Shown here piece after piece: positions 27,638 to 36,735 of a DNA stretch of 64,000 nucleotides (position 1 is its first letter; each line of letters begins with the position of its first letter). The notes below the pieces were generated by a model that saw only the letters and a list, made by a program, of their open reading frames with translations, did not search any database and was not told where the DNA came from. The stretch comes from Acidobacteriota bacterium (GTDB lineage: Bacteria; Acidobacteriota; Blastocatellia; Pyrinomonadales; Pyrinomonadaceae), in the NCBI GenBank assembly GCA_019639235.1, contig JAHBSG010000004.1:124001-188000 (forward strand), read 5' to 3'. Position numbers and translations under genes: made by a program.

Positions 27638-30600
27638 CGCTGATCAGCTTATCTCCGCACGAGGTCGAAAACAGAACCTGAAATATACCCTTCCGATCCG
27701 TAAGTGAACGGATGACGAAATAGGCACGCCCGGTCAGACCGGCTATTGCGGCCTCGCGGCGGACCTCGACATCATCCGGATTGCTTGAGCGGGCTTCGAT
27801 TGAGCCATCGCCGCCATCGAACGAGACGAGCAAGCCAATATTTCCGCCGTTATTCATCAGCGTGACGGTCTCCTGGCTGACTGCGATCGAGCACCGTGCG
27901 GTATCTTCGGCGATCGCTTGGCCCGGAACGATCCGCGGCCTGCCGACCGGGGCTGATTCGCTCGTGGGCTTTTCTGCGTCAGGATCTTTCGATTGTCCTT
28001 CCTGAGCAGGGGCCGCCGATCTTGGCTTCTCAGTCGCCTCGGTAGCCGGCGGTGCTTTTTCCTCAGTTCTTTCAGACTTTGGTAAAACCGGCTCATCGAC
28101 CTTTTCACTCGGTGCGGCCTCAGTCTTTGCTGGGGCACCGGCAGTGGCCTCCGACTTTACTTCCGCCGTCTTTTCTTCAGCCTTCGGTACGGGAGTACTC
28201 TCCTGATCACTTCTATTTCGGCCAATCTCGATCACGATCGGTTCGAAGATCTTTTTCGACCGACTAGCTTCATCAGCGGTGGGCTTCGCTTCTCCGGTGA
28301 CGGGTTTCGTTACTGCATCTGCGGGCTTCGTCTCGGGCTGATCGTTTGCCGCGACATTAGTGTCGTCTGTCTTTTTTGCCGATGCTGCTTCAGAAGTCTC
28401 GGGCTTCGGAGCTTCCGCCTTTTCCTCCGGCTTGGCCTCCACGGGAACTACTGGTTTGCTTTCCGCCGTTTCTGCCGCAGAAGTTGGGATCTTTTCAGCT
28501 GGCTTATCGTCGGCCGGGATCTCCTTTTTCGTCTCGGGCTCTGAGGGTACTTCGGGCTTTTTCTCTGTTGTGTCCGAACGCATTTCCGGTTCTACAACCT
28601 GAGCGGCTTTCTTTTCTTCCGGCTTTGGATCTTCGTTCTCTGGTGCAACGCTTACCGCTACGTCCTTTGTTTCAGGCGCGGCTTCGGGAAACGGATTCGG
28701 ACCAATACGGTCTTCGAGCCCTTCGATCGAACCCTTGACCTGTTGGTAAACGCTCTTGATCGACGTGTATTTGAAATAATCCGGACGATTCCGATCGTAG
28801 CCCGCGATGAATTGATCCAGAGCCTCGTCCGGCTTGCCGACAGCGAAAAGTGCTTCTCCAAGCCGCCACTTGCTCGAACGCCACCAGGCACTGTCAGGCG
28901 GGAGAACACTGATCGCGCGTTGCAGCCGAACCGCGGCATCGGCAAACTTACCTTCGCGATAAAGGGCCCAGCCCGCTAATTCCTCAATGCGTCCACGCAT
29001 GATCGCCGAAAGAGTCTGCCGCGGAACATCGGGCACAAGCAGATACTCGTTTCGTATGAACGCGATCCGCCGGCTCTCGTAAAGTTCGCTCGCCATGACG
29101 GCTGCCGATGGATTGGAAACGCCGAGTGCGGCATCGGTTTGATCGGTTGCCGAGGCGATCAGCTCAAGGGCCTTTTCCGTTCCGACGCCCTTTTCGAGCA
29201 GTAGCGTCGCGGCGAAAAGTTCGCGGTGAACACGCATCTTGTCGTCGCCCGCGATGAACCGCCCGAGAGCTTCGTCATTGAGCGTTTCTTCACCCTCGGT
29301 ATTGAGACCATCGAAAAAGGCTGTCAGGGCTGCGAGCCTTGCGGCCCGTTCTGCGTCCGCCGGCGAACCAGGGGCAAAAATGCTTGCACGGCGCTCGTCC
29401 CTCAAAAGCTCGGGCAGACTAGCTGCGGAACGTTGCACTCTGCCGCCCAATCGGGCTGAGATGTTTCCGTCCGCCACCTCGACAACACCGTTCATCTCTT
29501 CTGCTGCCTCGCGAAAAAATCCTGCGTCCATCCGGACCAGGGCGATCTCGTAGTTGAGCGAAGGGAAGTTGCCGTATTGTTTCGCCCGGGCGAGAGCCTT
29601 TTCAGCCTCGACCGGTTTATTCTGGATCGAATGGCCGCGGGCGAGAGCGATGTAGCTCCAAACATATCGCGGCTGCATTTCGATCGAATCCTCGGCAAAC
29701 TCGATCGCCTTATCGCCAAAGCCGTTAGCTGCGTACCAATAGGCAGCGGCCGTCATCAGCATGAAGTTTTCCGGCGAGAGCTTGATGGCCCGGTCGAGTT
29801 CGGCTTCGGCGGCCGCTCGTTCGCCAGTCTCGTAAAGAGCCATCGCCAAACCCGCTCGGGCCTGAGCGTTGTTCTCGTCAGCTTCAATGATGCTCTGATA
29901 AAGCGGAATGGCATCCTTCGACTTTCCATTGGCCCGCAAAAGGTCTGCTAGCTCTCGCTTGATATCAACCGAACCGGGCTCGATCTCAAGGGCTTTTCGC
30001 TGGGCGGCTTCGGCCGCTTCGATATCAAAGTTCAGCCGGTGGGCAAGTGCAAGCGCCCGAAATGCCGCTGCGGCCGGCGGTTCGATCAGGGAAGCGGCTT
30101 CCGAAAGCCGAACTACATCTGTCCCATTCTCGATAGATGTGTGGAATGTGACCAAAGCCAGTAGCCGATCCACCTTTCCGGCCGCATGGGGCTCAAGGTC
30201 TCGGGCGGCCTCGACCGCAGCCTTGCCTTCGCTTTTCAGCAAAAGGCTACCCGGGATTCGAATTAGGATCTCGGCAAACAATCGGTCCGAGGCCGGAGAC
30301 GGGGCGTTGGTGATGGCCTCGCGGAACAGCCCGATCGCAGCTTCCTTCTCGCCTGCCTCATACATTTGATCGGCAAGTGCGGCCCGCGAGGCCGACGCAA
30401 GCTCGAGGGCCTGGCCGCTGAGTTCCGGGGTGATCCCTTCATCCTTTGCAAAGGCAATAAGAGCCTCGATCCGCGATCTTAGATCTGGATCTGCCGCTAT
30501 CGCATTAAATCGTTCAGCTGTTGTGGGCGTGGGCGATGGTGTCGGTGTTGGGCCGGGAGTCGGCGTCGCTTTTGATTCAGCGGCAGGCTTTGCCGTCTTG

Positions 30601-30686
30601 CTTACACTTTTCGGTGATTTTTTCGATTGGGCGGCCGCCGGCCCGACGATCGTCAGAAGAAAAAGAAATACCAAGATCCGTTTCAT
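27624..30686 (-). CDS. Large exported TPR protein with Glu/Lys/Pro-rich linker and Ig-like C-terminal domain
   Basis: The 1020-residue protein begins with a signal peptide (MKRILVFLFLLTIVGPAAAQ), which fixes the start at 30686. A short TPTPGPTPTP linker follows, then TPR-type repeats over residues ~55-660 (AFRALALAHRLN, EPGSVDIKRELADLL, ALYETGERAAAEAEL). Residues ~690-920 are a low-complexity, charged, proline-rich stretch. The last ~100 residues form a beta-rich Ig/BACON-like domain with two cysteines (CSIAVSQETVTLMNNGG ... STSCGDKLISVNV). Probably periplasmic or surface-exposed. It may scaffold a complex; no enzyme motif is present. Confidence 0.85.
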   Translation of the reverse strand: MKRILVFLFLLTIVGPAAAQSKKSPKSVSKTAKPAAESKATPTPGPTPTPSPTPTTAERFNAIAADPDLRSRIEALIAFAKDEGITPELSGQALELASASRAALADQMYEAGEKEAAIGLFREAITNAPSPASDRLFAEILIRIPGSLLLKSEGKAAVEAARDLEPHAAGKVDRLLALVTFHTSIENGTDVVRLSEAASLIEPPAAAAFRALALAHRLNFDIEAAEAAQRKALEIEPGSVDIKRELADLLRANGKSKDAIPLYQSIIEADENNAQARAGLAMALYETGERAAAEAELDRAIKLSPENFMLMTAAAYWYAANGFGDKAIEFAEDSIEMQPRYVWSYIALARGHSIQNKPVEAEKALARAKQYGNFPSLNYEIALVRMDAGFFREAAEEMNGVVEVADGNISARLGGRVQRSAASLPELLRDERRASIFAPGSPADAERAARLAALTAFFDGLNTEGEETLNDEALGRFIAGDDKMRVHRELFAATLLLEKGVGTEKALELIASATDQTDAALGVSNPSAAVMASELYESRRIAFIRNEYLLVPDVPRQTLSAIMRGRIEELAGWALYREGKFADAAVRLQRAISVLPPDSAWWRSSKWRLGEALFAVGKPDEALDQFIAGYDRNRPDYFKYTSIKSVYQQVKGSIEGLEDRIGPNPFPEAAPETKDVAVSVAPENEDPKPEEKKAAQVVEPEMRSDTTEKKPEVPSEPETKKEIPADDKPAEKIPTSAAETAESKPVVPVEAKPEEKAEAPKPETSEAASAKKTDDTNVAANDQPETKPADAVTKPVTGEAKPTADEASRSKKIFEPIVIEIGRNRSDQESTPVPKAEEKTAEVKSEATAGAPAKTEAAPSEKVDEPVLPKSERTEEKAPPATEATEKPRSAAPAQEGQSKDPDAEKPTSESAPVGRPRIVPGQAIAEDTARCSIAVSQETVTLMNNGGNIGLLVSFDGGDGSIEARSSNPDDVEVRREAAIAGLTGRAYFVIRSLTDRKGIFQVLFSTSCGDKLISVNVR

Positions 30687-30723
30687 AAAACCCGTTGCCC
30701 GAAGTTCTGATAATAACACGAAA

Positions 30724-30752
30724 TTGCCTTTGTACCCGGAGAGTCTTATCCT
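30724..30752 (+). promoter_or_regulatory. Candidate promoter of the unknown gene at 30762
   Basis: TTGCCT (30724-30729), a 17-bp spacer and TATCCT (30747-30752) predict a start site about 3 nt before the GTG at 30762, so the transcript would be nearly leaderless. Confidence 0.35.
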
Positions 30753-30761
30753 CAGGTTAGC

Positions 30762-31277
30762 GTGAACGAACTCGACATCGAATGGGAAAACCGGATCGCC
30801 TCCGCTCTTGCCGCTGCCCAAAATGCCGGTCGCGAAGAGATCGCGGATTACCTTCGCCTCCGGAGTGCTAACGACGCGGTTCGGCGCGAAGGGATCGGCT
30901 GGCTGACCGATTCGTTTATCCGGCTTGCCACCACCCGTGAAAGTGAGTCGGCCGGCATCGCCGTCGAACGCCTTGATGGCCATAAATTTGCACTAGGACT
31001 TACGAACTTGACCGGAATTCTTGTCGAGATCAAACACGGCGTTAGATGCATCAAGGTGGAGGCCGGTTGGACGCGGGCTCCGGGCGACGGCATTATGCGC
31101 GGCGGTGCACTGGCTCTTGGCCGGATCACGCACTTTGGGTTTCCGAAATCGAACGCAGAGCTTGCCCTGATCCGCAGAGAAGAATCGCTGGTCTGGACCG
31201 CGATGGATGAACGAAGTGTGGTGACAAGGCTTGATGCCGACGCGATCCAACGCCATTTTGGGCTTCTATCCGGATAA
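30762..31277 (+). CDS. Hypothetical protein
   Basis: No family is recognised. The 171-residue protein has an N-terminal helical region (NRIASALAAAQNAGREEIADYLRLR), then an alternating hydrophobic beta-rich half. It has no signal peptide or membrane segment, so it is probably cytoplasmic. The start is GTG; a spaced -35/-10 pair ends 9 nt upstream and no Shine-Dalgarno is seen. It is divergent from the large TPR gene and precedes the zinc-ribbon gene on the same strand. Codon use matches its neighbours, so it is judged real. Confidence 0.65.
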   Translation: MNELDIEWENRIASALAAAQNAGREEIADYLRLRSANDAVRREGIGWLTDSFIRLATTRESESAGIAVERLDGHKFALGLTNLTGILVEIKHGVRCIKVEAGWTRAPGDGIMRGGALALGRITHFGFPKSNAELALIRREESLVWTAMDERSVVTRLDADAIQRHFGLLSG

Positions 31278-31356
31278 CTGCGGCGAAAGGTTTAATTTTC
31301 ACGAACTTCGTATTACAATAAGAGATTGCGATCATAATTGTGGGAGATATTTAATA

Positions 31357-32091
31357 GTGAGATCAGAGTTAGAGAAGTTGATCGAATTGCAGATCACCGA
31401 TACGACAATCCGAAATTTGCGTAACACTTTAGGAAATGCGGAAACCCGGCGTGCTGAGCTTGAACAAGAGTTCGAACAGCACGCTTTTTCTATTCGCGAG
31501 CGACAGAATGTACATGCCGGATTGAAGGCTGAACAGGCGACCCTTGAGAAGAACATTGCCGAGAACCGAACGTACCTTGAACGTGCGGATCGCAACCTCA
31601 AGCATGCTCAGAACCAAAAAGAGTATGAGACGGCGATGCGGGAAATGGATTCTCTTCAAAAGCAGATAACGACATTCGAGACCGAGATCCTTGAAAAGCA
31701 GGGAGCCATTGAGGAGGTCGAAAAGGAGCTTTCCGAACGAGCCGATGAGATAAACTCGCTCGACGCGAAGCGGGACGAGGCCTTGGCGGCATTCGACCAA
31801 GAGATCGAAAAGGCTCGTGCCGAGCTCGCCGAGGCCGAAGCGAAGAGAGGCGGGGTTTTCGATACCCTCCCCGCAAATCTTGCGTCCGTTTATAACCGGC
31901 TTGTACAGCGGAGCCGAGATGGCATTGCGGTCGCAGAGGTCGTCAATGGCTCGTGCAGTGCGTGCTTCATCTCACTTCGTCCGCAGGTCCAGGTCGAAGT
32001 GCGGCGAATGGACAGCATTATTACTTGCGAGAACTGTACGCGGATTCTTTACGTCCGGGCAAAACTAGAGCAAAGCGAGGCCGCTGCCTGA
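31357..32091 (+). CDS. C4-type zinc-ribbon coiled-coil protein (CT398/CdsZ-like)
   Basis: The 244-residue protein is an almost continuous coiled coil (residues ~10-180, rich in E/K/R heptads) followed by a zinc ribbon with CSAC (about 205-208) and CENC (about 229-232). This is the plan of the DUF164/zf-RING_7 family, whose Chlamydia member CT398/CdsZ binds sigma54 and type III secretion parts. GTG 31357 is chosen because GGGAG lies ~10 nt upstream and because the coil starts there. A strong hairpin terminator follows the stop. Confidence 0.85.
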   Translation: MRSELEKLIELQITDTTIRNLRNTLGNAETRRAELEQEFEQHAFSIRERQNVHAGLKAEQATLEKNIAENRTYLERADRNLKHAQNQKEYETAMREMDSLQKQITTFETEILEKQGAIEEVEKELSERADEINSLDAKRDEALAAFDQEIEKARAELAEAEAKRGGVFDTLPANLASVYNRLVQRSRDGIAVAEVVNGSCSACFISLRPQVQVEVRRMDSIITCENCTRILYVRAKLEQSEAAA

Positions 32092-32118
32092 AAGGCCTCG
32101 AAAGTTCCTCACAAAGCG

Positions 32119-32156
32119 GGCCTGCGGAGAGCCATTGGTCTCCGCAGGCCTCTTAT
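32119..32156. terminator. Bidirectional-type hairpin terminator
   Basis: GGCCTGCGGAGA (32119-32130) pairs perfectly with TCTCCGCAGGCC (32139-32150) around an 8-nt loop, followed by a T-rich tail on the plus strand. It lies between convergent genes ending at 32091 and 32173. Confidence 0.85.
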
Positions 32157-32172
32157 TGTGAAATCCAAGAGC

Positions 32173-34659
32173 CTACGGCGTTCGCCGGAATTCGATCCTC
32201 TGTACGCCTTTTGGCTCCATTGTGACGACACCCTTTGCTGCCGGCTTGTCATCTACAATTAGGATCTCTTGTTCGAGTACCTCGCCGCGAAGCTTCAATG
32301 TGAAGACCATGACCGTCTCGTCGTTCTTAAAGGTCACCACGAACGCATCGCCTAACACGCGTCCCGGCAGTCGCACGCCATTGCCTTCGTCTATGAAGAG
32401 ATCGTTCGCTCCGTTTCCACGGCAGAGTTTGTAGTCCTTTAGGCTCTTGATCGTGCTGCCCTCCATGTAGGTGGTCTTCCACCTAGTGCATTGGCCATCG
32501 GTCGATGGAAAGGCCCCGATCTCCATTGTCACGTCAGTCGTCGGGGCATCCGGCTTGGATGGGAGCAGCTTAAGCTGGCCCTTCCATGTGCCCTCCCATT
32601 TCGCGATCATCGGCTTTGGCTCAACCGGCAAATTCCTCACATATTTGTCGTACCAGGCAAGATATCGCTCATAACGGTCCCGCGCGTAGCTTGGCCTTTG
32701 GATGCCGTGATTCTCGTTGGGATAGATGATCAGCTGCGTGTCGACTCCGAGGCTCTTCAGAGCCTGATACATCTGTTCGCTCCCTGAGATGGGCACGTTA
32801 AAATCGCGTTCACCGCCGAGATACAGCGTCGGCGTTTTGATCTTGTTTGCCTTCAGAAACGGATAGCTGAGCTTTTGGTATGTTTCCCAGGATCTCGGCT
32901 CCCATGGTGGGCCGATCTCATTGTCATACTGAATGATGTATTGGTCCGCTCCATAGTAAGAAACGGTAAAGGCCGTACCCGCACCGCTTGTTCCGGCTTT
33001 GAACCGCGTGTCGCTGGCGATCAGATAATTGGTGAGAATGCCTCCGTAGCTCCAGCCGCCGATCCCGAGCTTGTCCGGGTCCGCTATACCGATCTTGATC
33101 GCATGGTCGACGCCTGCAAGCAGATCAACTACCTCGTAGTTTCCCCAATCCGCTGCGATCGCCCGCGAAAATGCCTTGCCGCGTCCCGAGCTTCCGCGAT
33201 AGTTCACGGCCATCACTGCATAGCCGTTCGCCGCGAAAAAATGACGTTCTGCGCTGAAGTTGTATTGGTCCTGAGCGTTCGGTCCGCCGTGGATCCGCAA
33301 CAAGAACGGAACCTTCGTGCCGCGTTTGTATCCGACGGGATAGGTAAGCAGAGCCCCAACTCGGGTGCCGTCTGGGCTGTCAAATTCGACACCCTCGGTT
33401 AGCGGGATATCCAATCCGGCAAAAAGCTCATCATTGTGTTTCGTAAGCTGGCGGGGCGAACCACGCTCGAACGCAAACACTTCGTTGGGACGGTCGGTTC
33501 GACCAACGAGCATTACGACGCGGCCTTTCGACCAGCTCCATGAACTGCCGACGAATGGCGGCGATGCCATGCGCTCGACCGAACCGCCTTCGAGCCTGGC
33601 GGAGGCAGGTATTACAGAACGGTCATCGATAACGAAAAAATGTATCCGAGAGCCGTCATCGCTGAATCTAATATCGCTGACACCGCGGTCGATGTCCTGC
33701 ACCGCCTTTAGTCGCGACGGAGCCGCCGAGCCGTCCGACCGAACCATAGCAAGATGCGGCGTTTGATAGGCATCGTAGCGAATCTCGTCGTTCTCAAGAT
33801 ACGCAAGCCACCGGCCGTCCGGGCTCCATTCAAGCGTCCCGCCTCTTACTCGGTTCGCGTCCGGGGTTACGGCCTTTTCGGTCGAGCCCGGTTTCGCATC
33901 CGCAACATAGATCTGCTGGGCCGGATCGCGGTCGGGATCGGCTTTGCGGTTGCTCAGAAACGCGATCCGCGTTCCGTCCGGCGACCATCGCGGAGCCGAC
34001 TCGTCCCAATTGCCTTTTGTCAGCCGTTCGAACTTCTTCGACTCGATGTCAAAGATATTCACAAAACTCTTGCGGTTCGATGTCAGGTAGCCTTGGCCAT
34101 CCTGCTTGAACTTATAGCGGTCGATGACGATCGGTTTCGGCGGCCTGGCGGTTGATGGTGTGGCCTCCGGAGCAGGTGCGTCCGGGTCCGGGTCGCGAAT
34201 CACCATTGCAAGGCGTTTGGAATCCGGCGACCAATCGTAGCCCTGTATGCCGCCTTTCGTGTCAGTAAGCTGCCTAGCTTCGCCGCCCCGAACGTCCAGG
34301 AGCCATATCTGGCTGCCTCGATTTGGGCCCGGACGTGACGAGATGAACGAAAGAAATTTGCCATCCGGGCTCCAACGCGGCTGGCTCTCGCTATCGGCCG
34401 GTGTGAATGTGATCTGCCGGGTTATTGTTCCATCGTAGCTCACCATCCAAATGTCCGAGCTCGAACGGTCGGCTTTCTCGTCTATCGATGAGACGACGTA
34501 AGCAACCCATTCCCCGTCCGGCGAGATTTGAGGGTCGGACACATTCTTAATTTTGAATATGTCGTTGAGACTCATCGGCCGTTTTGCAGTTTGGGCCGTT
34601 AGGGTCAGCGAGAGTAAGAGGATTGAAAACGAAAAGGATAGCGTTCTGCGAAGTGACAT
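32173..34659 (-). CDS. Exported S9-family prolyl oligopeptidase/dipeptidyl peptidase-like protein
   Basis: The 828-residue protein has a signal peptide (about 1-22), a beta-propeller of WD40-like repeats (DPQISPDGEWVAYVV, QPRWSPDGKFLSFIS, APRWSPDGTRIAFLS), then an alpha/beta-hydrolase. Catalytic residues: serine in GGWSYGG (about 533), aspartate in GERDFNVP (about 613) and histidine in NENHGIQRP (about 646). A beta-rich C-terminal part of about 150 residues beyond the hydrolase is unusual and unrecognised. Likely a periplasmic peptidase releasing dipeptides; specificity unknown. Confidence 0.93.
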   Translation of the reverse strand: MSLRRTLSFSFSILLLSLTLTAQTAKRPMSLNDIFKIKNVSDPQISPDGEWVAYVVSSIDEKADRSSSDIWMVSYDGTITRQITFTPADSESQPRWSPDGKFLSFISSRPGPNRGSQIWLLDVRGGEARQLTDTKGGIQGYDWSPDSKRLAMVIRDPDPDAPAPEATPSTARPPKPIVIDRYKFKQDGQGYLTSNRKSFVNIFDIESKKFERLTKGNWDESAPRWSPDGTRIAFLSNRKADPDRDPAQQIYVADAKPGSTEKAVTPDANRVRGGTLEWSPDGRWLAYLENDEIRYDAYQTPHLAMVRSDGSAAPSRLKAVQDIDRGVSDIRFSDDGSRIHFFVIDDRSVIPASARLEGGSVERMASPPFVGSSWSWSKGRVVMLVGRTDRPNEVFAFERGSPRQLTKHNDELFAGLDIPLTEGVEFDSPDGTRVGALLTYPVGYKRGTKVPFLLRIHGGPNAQDQYNFSAERHFFAANGYAVMAVNYRGSSGRGKAFSRAIAADWGNYEVVDLLAGVDHAIKIGIADPDKLGIGGWSYGGILTNYLIASDTRFKAGTSGAGTAFTVSYYGADQYIIQYDNEIGPPWEPRSWETYQKLSYPFLKANKIKTPTLYLGGERDFNVPISGSEQMYQALKSLGVDTQLIIYPNENHGIQRPSYARDRYERYLAWYDKYVRNLPVEPKPMIAKWEGTWKGQLKLLPSKPDAPTTDVTMEIGAFPSTDGQCTRWKTTYMEGSTIKSLKDYKLCRGNGANDLFIDEGNGVRLPGRVLGDAFVVTFKNDETVMVFTLKLRGEVLEQEILIVDDKPAAKGVVTMEPKGVQRIEFRRTP

Positions 34660-34852
34660 AATTTTATCGGGTGAATCGGCAAGCTGCCGAACGGAGCATG
34701 AGCGCGCCGCCTGGGCTTATTTTTGAATTTGGTGAAACAACGGCATTGTTTGCGGATTTGATCCGAATGTCAATTTAGCAGAAGCTTTCTCATTGGCAGA
34801 AAGACTCGCCGATCGGAGCAAGGCACGTACAGAGCCGGTGGCCTACCATGAG
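34660..34852. other. Intergenic gap without a recognised feature
   Basis: The 193-base stretch lies upstream of the peptidase gene and downstream of the DNA polymerase gene, both on the minus strand. It has no plausible gene and no clear terminator or promoter. Confidence 0.5.
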
Positions 34853-36622
34853 CTATTTTGTCCAATCAGGGCTGATCGCAACGTCAACGTCGATCGGTAC
34901 TGCCTTAACGAACTCACGCGCGGCGGAGACCATCGCGGTCTTTAGTTTCTCAGAAACGGATGTCGAGTCGGCCTCGTCGCACTCGAGCACGATCTCATCG
35001 TGAACAATGTTGACCAATTTCCCGCTGGTCCCGCGGAGCTCGTCATGAATAAGGCGGAGGGCTCGCTTGAGAATATCAGCAGAGGTGCCCTGAATCGGCA
35101 TGTTCGTTGCAAATCTTCTCGCCGCTCCGGCCGCTGCGCGATCATTCTCATCGTATCGCAGTTTCAGGAGGCGTCCCGAGGCTGTACGGGCAAGCCGCGT
35201 CCGGAGAGCCGAGTCGCCGCTCTTGCGGAGATAACCGTCAAGGTCCGGATAGGTAGCAAAATATTTGCGAAGCGTGCCCTCGGCCTCGGCCTGCGAGAGA
35301 CCTGTCATCGCTGCGAAACGAGCGGCACCGAGGCCATAAACAACGCCGAAATTAAGCCGCTTGGCAAACGACCGCTGGTCCGGCGAGACGTCTTCCGCCC
35401 GTACATTAAAGACCTGGGCGGCTGCGGCGGCATGGAAGTCCACGCCACTCTGGAACGCGCCTATGAAATTCGTGTCCCCGGAGAACTCGGCGAGAATCCG
35501 AAGCTCGATCTGAGAATAGTCCGCGACAATAAGCGTTTTCCCCGCTCCGGCGTGGAAGCATCGGCGGTAGGCGGTCTCGTGCGGGATCTGCTGAAGATTG
35601 GGGTTCGAGCAAGAAAATCTGCCCGTCGGCGCTCCGATCTGTCGGAAATCCGAGTGAACTCGGCCCGTTTTCGGATGAATGAACTCGAGGAAATTCTCAC
35701 CGAAGCTGGTTAGCGATTTCTGCAGCCCCCTGTATTCGAGCAGCTTTGCGACCGGCGGATGCTCCTCGGCAAGCGGTTCGAGCACGGACGCACGCGTCGA
35801 TTCCGGCACCGGAATGCCAAGATTCGAAAGTGCATCGTGTACCTGGGCCTGCGAGTCCAAATTGATCTCCGGTCGCCCGAATAATGACGATTGCGAGACT
35901 CCGGCAGAGAGCATTTCCTGAAGTTCGTCCGCCACCCTATCGCGCTCTTGCCGGATCGCTTCGATGTTCTCTCTCCAACGGGCCGCATCGAGGTAGAAGC
36001 CGGTCAGTTCCATGTCTGTAACCGGCATCACGGCATTGAACTCGAGTTCGGCTACACGTGTCAGGCCGTCGGCCTCAAGCCTCTCCTTTAGTTGTGTGTA
36101 CAGCGGAACAAGGATCGCGGCATCCCGAGCGGCGTACTCAAGCTGCAACTGCGAAAGTTCATCGGCCGACCAATCGCTCACCTGCTGGGTCTTGTCGAGT
36201 TCGGTGCCGATGAAGAACTGAACCACATCGGCAAGTGAATGACGGCGGTCGGACTCGCCGGCGGCGATCAACTGGCTTGCCAGGTATGAATCGAAAATAC
36301 CTCCGACCTCACAGCCAAGGTGGTGACGTACCCATTTCGCGTCGAATTTCGAGTTATGGGCAACCTTTACCGTCCTCTCTGACTCGATCAACTCGCGGAG
36401 CGGCTCAAGGTCACGGTTCGCCCTAGGATCGCTGCCAAATCGGCGAATGTCGATGATGACCGACCGCTTACCGGTACTGAATTGGACGAGTCGAAGTTCG
36501 CCTAAGTAAGGGTCGAGTTCGGTGGTTTCAGTGTCAAAGCCGAGTACCGGCTCTTTCGAAAGCTGTTCACAGACAGTTCGCAGGCTCTCCGCGTCCCCAA
36601 TGAGTTCAAAAAAGACTTCCAT
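34853..36622 (-). CDS. Family A DNA polymerase with 3'-5' exonuclease, no 5'-nuclease
   Basis: The 589-residue protein starts at MEVFFELIGD. A DEDDy exonuclease domain spans ~1-190, with FDTETTELDP, AHNSKFDAKW and YAARDAAILV holding the metal-binding acids. The polymerase domain has motif A DYSQIELRILAEFSGD (about 366), motif B RSFAKRLNFGVVYGLG (about 412) and motif C VHDEIVLE (about 537). The N-terminal 5'-nuclease of full PolI (about 900 residues) is absent. It may serve in repair alongside a full PolI elsewhere. A -35/-10 pair on the minus strand lies 16-50 nt upstream. Confidence 0.93.
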   Translation of the reverse strand: MEVFFELIGDAESLRTVCEQLSKEPVLGFDTETTELDPYLGELRLVQFSTGKRSVIIDIRRFGSDPRANRDLEPLRELIESERTVKVAHNSKFDAKWVRHHLGCEVGGIFDSYLASQLIAAGESDRRHSLADVVQFFIGTELDKTQQVSDWSADELSQLQLEYAARDAAILVPLYTQLKERLEADGLTRVAELEFNAVMPVTDMELTGFYLDAARWRENIEAIRQERDRVADELQEMLSAGVSQSSLFGRPEINLDSQAQVHDALSNLGIPVPESTRASVLEPLAEEHPPVAKLLEYRGLQKSLTSFGENFLEFIHPKTGRVHSDFRQIGAPTGRFSCSNPNLQQIPHETAYRRCFHAGAGKTLIVADYSQIELRILAEFSGDTNFIGAFQSGVDFHAAAAAQVFNVRAEDVSPDQRSFAKRLNFGVVYGLGAARFAAMTGLSQAEAEGTLRKYFATYPDLDGYLRKSGDSALRTRLARTASGRLLKLRYDENDRAAAGAARRFATNMPIQGTSADILKRALRLIHDELRGTSGKLVNIVHDEIVLECDEADSTSVSEKLKTAMVSAAREFVKAVPIDVDVAISPDWTK

Positions 36623-36644
36623 ATCGCTTTGTCGTTGCACACCA

Positions 36645-36672
36645 ATTCTATCTGCCGCTCGTCCAATTTCAA
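36645..36672 (-). promoter_or_regulatory. Candidate sigma70 promoter of the DNA polymerase gene
   Basis: On the minus strand TTGAAA (36667-36672) and TAGAAT (36645-36650) are 16 bp apart, giving a short leader before the ATG at 36622. It is divergent from the promoter at 36701-36729. Confidence 0.5.
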
Positions 36673-36700
36673 ATGACCCGAGGTAAACCTTATTTGTCGA

Positions 36701-36729
36701 TTTACCAATCAGCCCATTTCGTCTATACT
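36701..36729 (+). promoter_or_regulatory. Candidate sigma70 promoter of the RNase E/G gene
   Basis: TTTACC (36701-36706) and TATACT (36724-36729) are exactly 17 bp apart. The predicted start near 36736 leaves a leader of about 350 nt before the ATG at 37085. Confidence 0.55.
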
Positions 36730-36735
36730 CTTCTC

